This document shows, piece by piece, positions 7,247-14,913 of a DNA stretch of 35,725 nucleotides. This DNA is from Lachnospiraceae bacterium (GTDB taxonomy: Bacteria > Bacillota > Clostridia > Lachnospirales > Lachnospiraceae), in the NCBI GenBank assembly GCA_004558185.1, contig SFDP01000025.1:1-35725 (forward strand), read 5' to 3'. A program made the translations under genes and the position numbers. A model generated the notes under the pieces. It did no database searches. It was not told the origin of the DNA and saw only the letters and a program-made list of their open reading frames with translations. The first letter of the stretch is position 1. Each line of letters starts with the position of its first letter.

Positions 7247-8239
7247 ATGGCAAAGGGAAATAACCAGAAGCTAAAATTGGCATACCTGATGAAAATACTA
7301 TTGGAGAATACGGATGAAACGCACCGTATTACAATGCCGGAGATTATTGCGGCACTGAAAAGCTATGGAATCAGTGCAGAACGAAAGAGTATTTACAGCG
7401 ACATAGAAAGCCTGCGGGTATTTGGTCTGGATATCATTGGAGAACAGAGAGACAGAGTATACTGTTATTATATTGGAAACAGGCAGTTTGAGCTTGCGGA
7501 GCTGAAGCTGTTGGTAGACTCGATCCAGGCTGCCAAGTTTATTACAGCTAAGAAATCAAACCAGCTAATAAAGAAAATCGAAGGTCTGGCCAGCAGGTAT
7601 GAGGCTTCGCAGCTACAAAGACAGGTATATGTGTCAGAACGGATCAAGACCATGAATGAAAGCATTTATTATAATGTGGATAAGATTCATATGGCCATTA
7701 GTGCAAATTCCAAGATTACCTTTCAGTATTTTCAGTGGGATGTGCATAAGAAAATGGTTCTTAGGCGAAATGGTGAATTATATGAGGTAAGCCCCTGGGC
7801 ATTGTCGTGGTCCGATGATAATTATTATCTTGTTGCATTTGACAGTGCTGAGAAGAAAATCAAGCATTTTCGTGTAGACAAGATGCTGCATATTGACAGG
7901 AAAGAAGAAAAGCGTGAGGGAAAGGAGCAGTTTGGGGAATTTGATATGGCAGTTTATGCCAGGAAAATGTTTGGAATGTTTTCCGGAGAAGAACAATTGG
8001 TAAAGCTGGAATGTGTGAATGAGCTTGCAGGGGTGATTATTGACCGATTTGGCAAGGAGATATCTATTAAGCAGGTAGACCGGGAACACTTTGCCGTAAA
8101 CGTCAGAGTGGCTGTCAGCAGGCAGTTTCTGGCATGGGTAATGGCACTGGGTGAAGGCGCAAGGGTGGTGGAACCCCAAGCAGTGGTCTGCCAGATGAAG
8201 GAAGAAGCCAAAAGACTGATGCAGCAATATAATAAGTAA
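7247..8239 (+). CDS. HTH-WYL transcriptional regulator
   Basis: 330 residues. Residues ~10-80 are a winged helix (ITMPEIIAALKSYGISAERKSIYSDIESLRVFG), residues ~135-215 a WYL domain (…YEVSPWALSWSDDNYYLVAFD…, with N in place of the first W of the WYL triplet), and the C-terminal ~80 residues a WCX-like module. I choose ATG 7247, six bases after GGGG; an in-frame ATG at 7235 has no ribosome site. It is followed 71 bases on by a DUF6194 gene. The palindrome at 7208-7232 and the repeated motif on both sides are candidate binding sites for self-regulation. Confidence 0.88.
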   Translation: MAKGNNQKLKLAYLMKILLENTDETHRITMPEIIAALKSYGISAERKSIYSDIESLRVFGLDIIGEQRDRVYCYYIGNRQFELAELKLLVDSIQAAKFITAKKSNQLIKKIEGLASRYEASQLQRQVYVSERIKTMNESIYYNVDKIHMAISANSKITFQYFQWDVHKKMVLRRNGELYEVSPWALSWSDDNYYLVAFDSAEKKIKHFRVDKMLHIDRKEEKREGKEQFGEFDMAVYARKMFGMFSGEEQLVKLECVNELAGVIIDRFGKEISIKQVDREHFAVNVRVAVSRQFLAWVMALGEGARVVEPQAVVCQMKEEAKRLMQQYNK

Positions 8240-8310
8240 TACCTGCAATAGGCATGAGGAGTAAGATATAGTAAAGACTTAGGGGAAGTTGTCAAAGGAG
8301 AGGTAAATCA

Positions 8311-8760
8311 ATGACAGCAGATAGAATATTAGAATATTGCCTTATGGAATTGGAAGGTACGGTTTTAGTGGATAGTTGGGGAGAGAGAGGAATATTTTAC
8401 AATCCAGCCAACAAGCTGAAACGTGGTATATATATTCTGACTGTTAAAGAAAAAGATGGAGAAAATGATAATAGTTCTAGATTAAATAGAGAGAATATAT
8501 ATCGTGTAAATTTAGGGGTTCGTAAGCATACCTTTGAGAAGCTGTTTGGAACAATACCTAAACGTCCGGCTAAAGGTGGAATTGTGGATATGGAGTATGA
8601 CTTTACCACCCTAAATCAAATTCTCCCACACCCAGTATATGCCTGGATGGGCTGGATATGCACATTAAATCCGTCAGAAAGTACATTCGATAGATTAAAG
8701 CCATATATTCTGGAGGCATATGAATACGCAAAAGAGAAATATGCTAAGAAAAAAATATAG
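8311..8760 (+). CDS. DUF6194 family protein
   Basis: 149 residues, soluble. The C-terminal segment 'YDFTTLNQILPHPVYAWMGWICTLNPS' (about residues 90-118) matches my memory of the family signature (H/YDFT…PHPVY.WM.W…LNP) of DUF6194, whose overall shape resembles the MmcQ/YjbR-type small proteins. No catalytic function is known. The start is clear (AAAGGAGAGG 8 bases upstream). It is probably the target gene of the preceding WYL regulator, repeating the regulator-plus-small-protein theme seen at 547-2315. Confidence 0.72.
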   Translation: MTADRILEYCLMELEGTVLVDSWGERGIFYNPANKLKRGIYILTVKEKDGENDNSSRLNRENIYRVNLGVRKHTFEKLFGTIPKRPAKGGIVDMEYDFTTLNQILPHPVYAWMGWICTLNPSESTFDRLKPYILEAYEYAKEKYAKKKI

Positions 8761-8769
8761 ATATGAATT

Positions 8770-8790
8770 GGCAGCTATTTTATAGCTGCC
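8770..8790. terminator. Hairpin between convergent genes
   Basis: GGCAGCTAT (8770-8778) and ATAGCTGCC (8782-8790) form a perfect 9-bp stem with a 3-base loop, placed between the stops of the DUF6194 gene (8760) and the minus-strand luxC-like gene (8795). T-rich tract: absent on +, modest on minus (the complement of the A-run at 8750-8756 comes about 14 bases later). Its position suggests a shared terminator. Confidence 0.5.
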
Positions 8791-8794
8791 TCCT

Positions 8795-10060
8795 CTAAAT
8801 AATCTCCATTTCCACGATGCGGCTGTACTCCCGCAAAGCATAGGTGCCATCGTGGGCTTCCCCGCAAAGGGTACGGGACATATTACCGCCGGAAGTGATT
8901 CTGACTACACCAATACGGGCAAGGATAGAGCCTATTTTCTGCCATTTTTCTCTGTCTGTAGTTAATATAGCTGCAGTCTGGAGATGATTTTTCCAGATTT
9001 TAAGGGTGTGTAGCCGGTCATAGGCAAGAGGCTTTATCCAGACGCTGCGATAGAGATAGGAGAGCTGCAGGCTGCTGTCGCTGCAAACCAATACACTGAT
9101 ACCATCCGCCTGTAAAATCCTGGTTCCTGTTGAATGCTGTTCCAGTTTTTCGTTATAGAGATTAATGGCATTTTTGGCTTTCATTCCATAATCAATAGGA
9201 TATGATTTTTGGTTTATCTGCTTAAAAATCTCAAAAAACCTTTTAGCAAAATGCAGTACATCTTCCTGAGAATCGGTATCCACAAAAATACCCTGACAGG
9301 AGGAGCAAAGCAACTGATTCGTATCACAGATGGATTGAGCCAGTTCGGCAAGCTGCTGGTCGCTGGCATCGGACTCTGCATAGGCGAAGGACAGCTTGTG
9401 TCCCCAGGCAATGATTTTTGTGTCGATATCTACCATATTTTTTGCAGCCCTTACGGCTTCATCGCCTCCCCATACAACTACACCATTACATAGTGCAGCG
9501 AGCTTTTTTAAGGTTTCTGTTTCTGTGGAGGGAACGTCAAAAACGTAGAGATAATCTTTCAGCAAAGGCTCAATGCGGACAAGCTCATAAAGCAGCCTTA
9601 CGGAAAGGCCTGAATCCCCCATGGGCAATTTTAATATATTGATATTCCCGGCAAGTAAGCCTTCTATTACGCTGTATGCAGGTAATACATCTACATTCCC
9701 GGCGGCGATATGCAGTAAAACGCCCAGAGGATATCTCTTTCGCATTACTTTTCCATGAAGCGTCATTTCCTCATCACATAATTCAATCCGGCATTTGTAT
9801 TCCAGACTCTCTTTGGTAAACAGTCCGACCATGTCTGCAAACTGAGCAGAAGTGAGAGGAAAAAGCCCAAGATAGGGCTTAAGGATATCGCCAAAATCCC
9901 CTTTAACTATCTTTCCTGCCAACTGATCACAGGCGTTGATTACTATTTCTGTGGGAAGTAAAACACCACTGCTTACAGGCTGGTACAAGTCCCTTTCAAT
10001 AGAATGGATCAGCCTTTCCTGTTCACTGTTTTCTAATAGTTGTCCTTGATAAAGAATCAT
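8795..10060 (-). CDS. luxC: LuxC-like acyl-CoA/acyl-protein reductase
   Basis: 421 residues, aldehyde-dehydrogenase fold of the LuxC family (PF05893), which reduces an enzyme-bound or CoA-bound acyl group to a fatty aldehyde with NADPH. Visible features: 'YPLGVLLHIAAGNVDVLPAYS' near residue 110 (the cofactor-domain opening), 'LKLPMGDSGLSV' near 145, and the nucleophile region 'NQLLCSSCQGIF' near residue 255, matching the family pattern ACSSPQ around the acyl-accepting Cys. Length is somewhat below the ~480 of Vibrio LuxC. Its ribosome site (AAGGAG, in the end of the upstream gene) and the 5-base gap show translational coupling to the LuxE-like gene. No luxAB, luxD or acyl carrier protein gene is nearby. 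The symbol denotes family only. Confidence 0.85.
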   Translation of the reverse strand: MILYQGQLLENSEQERLIHSIERDLYQPVSSGVLLPTEIVINACDQLAGKIVKGDFGDILKPYLGLFPLTSAQFADMVGLFTKESLEYKCRIELCDEEMTLHGKVMRKRYPLGVLLHIAAGNVDVLPAYSVIEGLLAGNINILKLPMGDSGLSVRLLYELVRIEPLLKDYLYVFDVPSTETETLKKLAALCNGVVVWGGDEAVRAAKNMVDIDTKIIAWGHKLSFAYAESDASDQQLAELAQSICDTNQLLCSSCQGIFVDTDSQEDVLHFAKRFFEIFKQINQKSYPIDYGMKAKNAINLYNEKLEQHSTGTRILQADGISVLVCSDSSLQLSYLYRSVWIKPLAYDRLHTLKIWKNHLQTAAILTTDREKWQKIGSILARIGVVRITSGGNMSRTLCGEAHDGTYALREYSRIVEMEII

Positions 10061-10065
10061 GAACC

Positions 10066-11187
10066 TTACTCCTTCAGGTATTTTTCAGCTCCGGCAGCAC
10101 AGGTGATAATATCACTGATTCCTACCCTTCCAACAATTTCCAGCCAGGGAGAGGCCGTTTGGCAGGGACACTTTTCACTGTGCAAAATTCCTAAATCATC
10201 GGTCATAATACTGAGCAGAGGAGCACCTTGAATCATGGGGGTCAGCAGGTTGACCAGGCCAGGCTTCCCGTTTTCCAAGGGGGAAAAATCATCAGGATTA
10301 CGAATAATCACTCTGCTGTAGATAGGAACGTGAAAATGGTGATGGCTGCAGTCGGTATATAGAATAGGATGCTCCACAGCACCAAAAAATTCAATTACAT
10401 TTTCTTCATCAATATCAAGAATCTTCTTTACCAGTCTATAGAACTCATGCTTATCCACCTGTTGGGAATAGAACTGCTTCCAGCCTCCACCCACTGCCAC
10501 CATACTGCCTTTAGGCATGGAATAGGCTAAGCCTCTGCTTTCCATCTCCTTTAATAGAAAATAGGTGTAGGAGGGAAAGCCCATTGTACGAAGGGGAAAC
10601 CGGGAGACTGAACAGCGCTCAAAAGCCCTAAGTACCTTGTCCCAGGATAATTTATAGCCGCTGTCCGTCATTTCCAGAGCAAAGGTACGGCTGAGAGCAG
10701 GAGCAAAAAAAGTAAATCCATAGGCGGTCTTACTGACTGCGGTCTGGTTTCCGGCAGTAGGCTGGTAGCCGAATATAATATAGTTTACAGGTGTTGCGGA
10801 CCATAGCCTGTGATATTTTCCTACCCGTATCACCATGTCCAGACCTAAAGAAAGGGTATGAAAATCAAAGCCGATTTTTGACATGGAGCCTCTTGTTCCT
10901 GAGGAAGTGGCCTTAATTAGCTGTTTTCCGGGCGGCACGCTTTGGAGGTGATGATGCTTGAAATACAGGGTGGGAAGAAAGGGCAGTCTGACCAAATCCT
11001 CCATGCTGCCTATTTTTTCGGGGCAAAAGTCGAATTCATCCAGGATACGCCGGTAATCTGCACAGTTTTGGTATTGAAAAACAGCATTCTCACGCATGGC
11101 CTGTACGAAAAGCGCATCTGTACCCTCCAGATCGTAAGGATTTTTATGTTTAAATAGTTTTTTTGTATATTTCATTTTTTTCATCAT
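10066..11187 (-). CDS. luxE: LuxE-like acyl-protein synthetase
   Basis: 373 residues of the LuxE family (PF04443), adenylate-forming ligases that activate a fatty acid with ATP and pass it, via a Cys, to the LuxC-type reductase. The phosphate-binding loop appears as 'KATSSGTRGSMSKIGFD' near residue 95, and the C-terminal part has 'KCPCQTASPWLEIVGRVG', like the Cys-rich end of phenylacetate-CoA-ligase relatives. It is the first gene of a two-gene minus-strand operon. The start is uncertain: ATGs at 11187, 11184 and 11175 all lack a clear ribosome site. A region with -10-like TACAAT/TATGAT on minus near 11220-11235 may be the promoter, with no good -35. Confidence 0.85.
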   Translation of the reverse strand: MMKKMKYTKKLFKHKNPYDLEGTDALFVQAMRENAVFQYQNCADYRRILDEFDFCPEKIGSMEDLVRLPFLPTLYFKHHHLQSVPPGKQLIKATSSGTRGSMSKIGFDFHTLSLGLDMVIRVGKYHRLWSATPVNYIIFGYQPTAGNQTAVSKTAYGFTFFAPALSRTFALEMTDSGYKLSWDKVLRAFERCSVSRFPLRTMGFPSYTYFLLKEMESRGLAYSMPKGSMVAVGGGWKQFYSQQVDKHEFYRLVKKILDIDEENVIEFFGAVEHPILYTDCSHHHFHVPIYSRVIIRNPDDFSPLENGKPGLVNLLTPMIQGAPLLSIMTDDLGILHSEKCPCQTASPWLEIVGRVGISDIITCAAGAEKYLKE

Positions 11188-11266
11188 ATGGTAGATTGTT
11201 GTATGGATGTCTGGGAAAATTGTATCATAATTGTTTGAAGATTTCTACAATTACCCCTATTGATGC

Positions 11267-11295
11267 TTGAAGTCAGGATAGGAGTGCCATATAAT
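11267..11295 (+). promoter_or_regulatory. Promoter of the S41 peptidase gene
   Basis: TTGAAG (11267-11272), a 17-base spacer and a perfect TATAAT (11290-11295). The transcript would carry a leader of about 130 bases to ATG 11435. It is divergent from the luxE-like gene, within a 247-base intergenic region. Confidence 0.65.
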
Positions 11296-11434
11296 AAAAT
11301 GCGAACACAAGACGAATTGTAAGGGAGAGTTGAGCAAAGGCTTTACCATTTTCAGCAAGGCCTGCGCTTACGAGCGGTCAGTATATCAGGTCAAAATAAA
11401 TGCTCATGGTGAGCTCTGGAAAGGAGAATCCGGA

Positions 11435-12916
11435 ATGCGAAAAAAATTCCTTTTATTGTGCATACTGCTTGATCTAACAGTCATAGGCTTAATCCCCTTA
11501 AATTTAATGCTGTTTAATCTGCCTGAGGCCATCAGCCTGGTGTGTGCATTATTAGTCATCGCAGCCACAGCTTTGCTTTTTATCAAAGGTCATTTCAGAA
11601 AAAGAGTCAGGGTATTGGTGTGTATATTAGCGGTTTTCACTATAGCAGTATCGGTATTGGGCAGCTATTGCCTTCCCTATTGGAATAGTATAATGTTTCG
11701 CCGAAATACAGATTATTATTCTAAACCGTATAATCAGCTTCTTGGCTCAGATGAGGCAAAGGAAGATCTTGCCTATGCAATGAGGTATCTCAGAAAGCTC
11801 CATCCTGCCTTATATAAGGATATTCCGAAAAGTGTAAGCTTGCAATATGAAGCAGTGAAGGAAGAATTAGAGCAATGTGAGCAGATAAGTGTTAATGAGC
11901 TTAGCCGCAGGATAGAATCGATTTTTTCGCAGCTAAGGGATGCCCACACCCTGGTAAGGGCAAATGATCATGACAGGCATATCATGAAGTATTATCGGCA
12001 ATGGATAGATGCTGGCTACAGGATTACTGCGGTGAATGGTATTTCTCTAGAACAGCTTCTTGAAGACAACAGCGCCTATTATAGCTTCGAATCCATAGAA
12101 TGGCAGTATGAGTGGTTACTGGATGACATTGTTACCATAGCAGGCCTTGATTATCTGGGATTGGATATCGAAAAAGGAATCCAATATACCCTGAGGGCAG
12201 AAAATGGGCAGATACACACTGAAAGCTGCTTTTTGGAAGATTTTCTTTCCTGGGATGAATATGCAGCCTTCAACCATATTGATGATACAGGTACTGCTTC
12301 AGACAGCTTCGTCAGGTATGAAATTGATGCCCAAAACAGCCTTGCCATACTCTACCTTGATGCATGCAATTATAATGATGAATACATCAACTGTGTACGT
12401 GAGATGTTTGAGGTGGTGAAGGAAATGAAGCTAAGGCATGTGGCAGTTGATTTGAGAAATAATGGTGGTGGAAATGACCTGGTTATTTCAGAATTTTTCA
12501 GATATCTGGAGATGGACCGCTATAAGATTGTATCCATGAGCTGGAGATTGGGGTTTATGTATCCCACCCTGGGAGATGGTATTGCTGTCAACAACAAGTA
12601 TCAGGATATGCTTTTTGAGGGTAACCTGTATTTGCTGACTTCGGCAGGTACCTTTAGTTCAGCTATGATGTTTGCCGAATATGTGAAGGATAATGAACTT
12701 GGTCTGATTATTGGAGAAACACCGGGAAACAATCCTAACGGCTATGGGGAAATAGCAGCCTTTAAATTGCCTAATTCAGAATTATTCATGCAGATTTCCA
12801 CTAAACGTTTTTATCGGGCAGACAAAAGCTGTAAGGATGAGCTGGTTATCCCGGATATAGAATGTAATAGGGAAGAAGCTATGGCAGAATTGTATAGGTG
12901 CATACGGGGAAATTAA
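11435..12916 (+). CDS. Membrane-anchored S41-family peptidase
   Basis: 493 residues. Three hydrophobic helices (about 5-27, 32-53, 60-82) lead to an extracytoplasmic domain. Residues ~125-485 show the S41 (C-terminal processing peptidase) core: 'LFSQLRDAHT…' like the N-terminal helix bundle, 'LAILYLDACNYND', 'HVAVDLRNNGGGNDLVISEF', and the nucleophile region 'YLLTSAGTFSSAMMFAEYV' near residue 405. The usual Lys (in GKG/KTFGKG) is not apparent; the corresponding part reads 'GETPGNNPNGYGE', as in tricorn/IRBP-like S41 members. No PDZ domain is seen. ATG 11435 has AAGGAG at 11421-11426; the open frame extends to 11330 without support. A single gene with its own promoter and terminator. Confidence 0.82.
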   Translation: MRKKFLLLCILLDLTVIGLIPLNLMLFNLPEAISLVCALLVIAATALLFIKGHFRKRVRVLVCILAVFTIAVSVLGSYCLPYWNSIMFRRNTDYYSKPYNQLLGSDEAKEDLAYAMRYLRKLHPALYKDIPKSVSLQYEAVKEELEQCEQISVNELSRRIESIFSQLRDAHTLVRANDHDRHIMKYYRQWIDAGYRITAVNGISLEQLLEDNSAYYSFESIEWQYEWLLDDIVTIAGLDYLGLDIEKGIQYTLRAENGQIHTESCFLEDFLSWDEYAAFNHIDDTGTASDSFVRYEIDAQNSLAILYLDACNYNDEYINCVREMFEVVKEMKLRHVAVDLRNNGGGNDLVISEFFRYLEMDRYKIVSMSWRLGFMYPTLGDGIAVNNKYQDMLFEGNLYLLTSAGTFSSAMMFAEYVKDNELGLIIGETPGNNPNGYGEIAAFKLPNSELFMQISTKRFYRADKSCKDELVIPDIECNREEAMAELYRCIRGN

Positions 12917-12968
12917 TCCGTATTTTCTCAAACAGCATATCATAAGATAAGGAAGAAAAAAGCAGAGC

Positions 12969-13026
12969 AAGAAGCGATTGTAGAAGGGTAACCAAAGAAA
13001 AATTTTACAGTCGCTTCTTATTTTTT
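12969..13026 (+). terminator. Strong rho-independent terminator after S41 gene
   Basis: AAGAAGCGATTGTA (12969-12982) pairs with TACAGTCGCTTCTT (13006-13019) over 14 positions with one G-T wobble, followed by ATTTTTTG (13020-13027). Confidence 0.85.
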
Positions 13027-13109
13027 GATTTTGAGTTAGAAATGACTTACTAAAAAAGAAAAAAAGTGGTAAGATGGATTACGGAAAGCATTGCACATGG
13101 AGGTATAGA

Positions 13110-14882
13110 TTGAAAAATAAGCTTGATAAGGAATGGTTGATTAGCATGAAGCAATATTTAACGTACATAAAAAAGGTATGGTATTATTTTATTTTCGGTC
13201 CTCTTTTCATGATTTTAGAGGCCTGCGGGGAGTTTATCCTGCCCTACTTAAGCGCAAATATCATTAATATTGGAGCAGCGGGCAGAGATATTCCCTACAT
13301 TATCCAAAACGGGCTTATGATGGCAGCTATTTCCCTTTGTATGATGATTTTAGGAGTTTTGGGAGTCAATTTTGGTATTCGGGGAGCTTCTCAGCTTGCG
13401 GCAGATATCCGTCTGGCTACCTTTAAAAAGATTCAGACCTTTTCCTTTTCCAATATTGATGAATTCTCTACCGGATCGCTGATTACCAGAATGACCAATG
13501 ATATTTCACAGATACAGAATTTTACACAGATGTTTTTACGGGGGCTTTTTCGATGCCCGGTCATGATTATAGGGGCTATTGCCATGTCTTTTGTGCTGAA
13601 ACCGGAAATCGGCTGGATTATCTTTGCCATTCTCCCTATTCTGGCGGTGGTTATCGTGGTGATTATGACCGTCAGTGCACCCCGGTATACCAGAATGCAG
13701 CAGCAGATTGATCAGTTAAATACAAAGGTTAAGGAAACGGTGACTAATCAGAAGGTAATCAAATCCTTCGTGCGGGAAACTGATGAGATCAGACATTTTG
13801 AAAAGGTCAATGGCCTTCTTTTTGAGAAAAGCATCAGGGCACTGAAAATCATGCTGCTTATGCAGCCCCTTTCCGCAGTGATTGTCAACGGAGCCACTCT
13901 TGCAGTGGTATGGATGGCAGGCGGACAGATCATGGTGGGGAAAATGGAAATCGGGAACCTGACAGCTTTGATCACCTACTTGACACAGGTGCTCACTGCC
14001 TTGAATTTTCTGGCTAATATAATTCTATTAGGCACCAGAGCAGCAGCCTCTAATAAACGGATCATTGAGGTTTTGGAGGCTCCCGTTTTATTAAATGATG
14101 ATAAAGCAGGGGAAAAGAATCGGACAATCACAGAGGGAAATATTCATTTTGAGAAGGTTTCCTTTCGTTATTATTCCCAGAGAAAAGAAAAGGTGCTGGA
14201 AAACATTACTCTGGAAATCGGAGCCGGTGAGCTGGTAGGCATCATCGGCTCCTCCGGCTGTGGGAAATCCACGCTGGTATCCTTAATCCCACGACTTTAT
14301 GATGTGACTGAGGGGGCTGTCTATGTAGACCATATCAACGTAAAGGAGCTTTCCCTTGCCCATTTAAGAGAAGCAGTAGCTATGGTTTTACAAAAGAATA
14401 CCCTCTTTTGCGGTACCATTGCCGAAAACTTAAGGTGGGGAAGGGAGGATGCCACCCTTGAGGAGTTACATGAAGTCTGTAAAATTGCTCAGGCAGACGG
14501 CTTTATCAGCAGCTTTCCACAGGGCTATGAAACCCGGCTTGAGCAGGGAGGTGCGAATCTTTCAGGCGGCCAGCGTCAGAGATTGTGTATTGCGAGAGCC
14601 TTATTAAAAACACCCAAAATTCTGATCCTGGATGATTCTACCAGTGCGGTGGATACGGCTACTGATGCGGCTATTCGAAAGGCCCTCAAGGATAGGCTTC
14701 CGGGAGTGACCAGACTGATTATTGCCCAACGCATTGATTCCGTAATCGATGCAGATAAAATTATAGTGATGGACAGCGGGAGAATCGTCGGCCTGGGAAG
14801 GCACAGGGAGCTGATGGATTCCTGCAAGGAATACCGGGAGATTTATTTTTCGCAGAAAGAGGAAAAAGATACCGGGGCTTAG
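13110..14882 (+). CDS. ABC exporter half, degenerate-ATPase subunit (TM287/BmrC type)
   Basis: 590 residues: a six-helix type IV ABC membrane domain (about residues 20-320) and a nucleotide-binding domain. Motifs: Walker A GSSGCGKST near 381, Q-loop 'MVLQKNTLF', signature LSGGQRQ near 483, Walker B 'ILILDDSTSAVD' with Asp instead of the catalytic Glu, and H-loop 'IIAQRID' with Gln instead of His. These two changes mark the degenerate-site partner of heterodimeric exporters. TTG 13110 is my choice because GGAGGT (13099-13104) precedes it by 5 bases; ATG 13074 (frame-open, poor site) and ATG 13146 are alternatives. The partner gene follows after 31 bases. Substrate unknown; probably drugs, peptides or lipids. 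Confidence 0.92.
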   Translation: MKNKLDKEWLISMKQYLTYIKKVWYYFIFGPLFMILEACGEFILPYLSANIINIGAAGRDIPYIIQNGLMMAAISLCMMILGVLGVNFGIRGASQLAADIRLATFKKIQTFSFSNIDEFSTGSLITRMTNDISQIQNFTQMFLRGLFRCPVMIIGAIAMSFVLKPEIGWIIFAILPILAVVIVVIMTVSAPRYTRMQQQIDQLNTKVKETVTNQKVIKSFVRETDEIRHFEKVNGLLFEKSIRALKIMLLMQPLSAVIVNGATLAVVWMAGGQIMVGKMEIGNLTALITYLTQVLTALNFLANIILLGTRAAASNKRIIEVLEAPVLLNDDKAGEKNRTITEGNIHFEKVSFRYYSQRKEKVLENITLEIGAGELVGIIGSSGCGKSTLVSLIPRLYDVTEGAVYVDHINVKELSLAHLREAVAMVLQKNTLFCGTIAENLRWGREDATLEELHEVCKIAQADGFISSFPQGYETRLEQGGANLSGGQRQRLCIARALLKTPKILILDDSTSAVDTATDAAIRKALKDRLPGVTRLIIAQRIDSVIDADKIIVMDSGRIVGLGRHRELMDSCKEYREIYFSQKEEKDTGA

Positions 14883-14913
14883 GCCTTTTCATTCATCTAA
14901 AACGGGAGAAGCT

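Larger units (their letters stand above)
7173..8262 (+). repeat. Three copies of CAATAG-GCATGRGGAnT around the WYL gene
   Basis: Copy A at 7173-7189 and copy C at 8246-8262 have CAATAG directly followed by GCATGGGGAAT or GCATGAGGAGT. Copy B has CAATAG at 7206-7211 and GCATGGGGATT at 7233-7243, separated by about 21 bases that are most of a strong hairpin. Copies A and B lie upstream of the regulator gene at 7247, copy C just after its stop and ahead of the DUF6194 gene. The interval given spans all three; the gene between is listed separately. Confidence 0.5.

Noticed and set aside
8795..11187. Bioluminescence operon
   Set aside because: Only the luxC/luxE-like reductase genes occur; luciferase subunits, thioesterase and flavin reductase are absent on both sides.
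11330..11434. Extension of the S41 protein from TTG 11330
   Set aside because: GGGAG is only two bases before the TTG, and the extension would place 35 polar residues before a typical membrane anchor that begins properly at ATG 11435.
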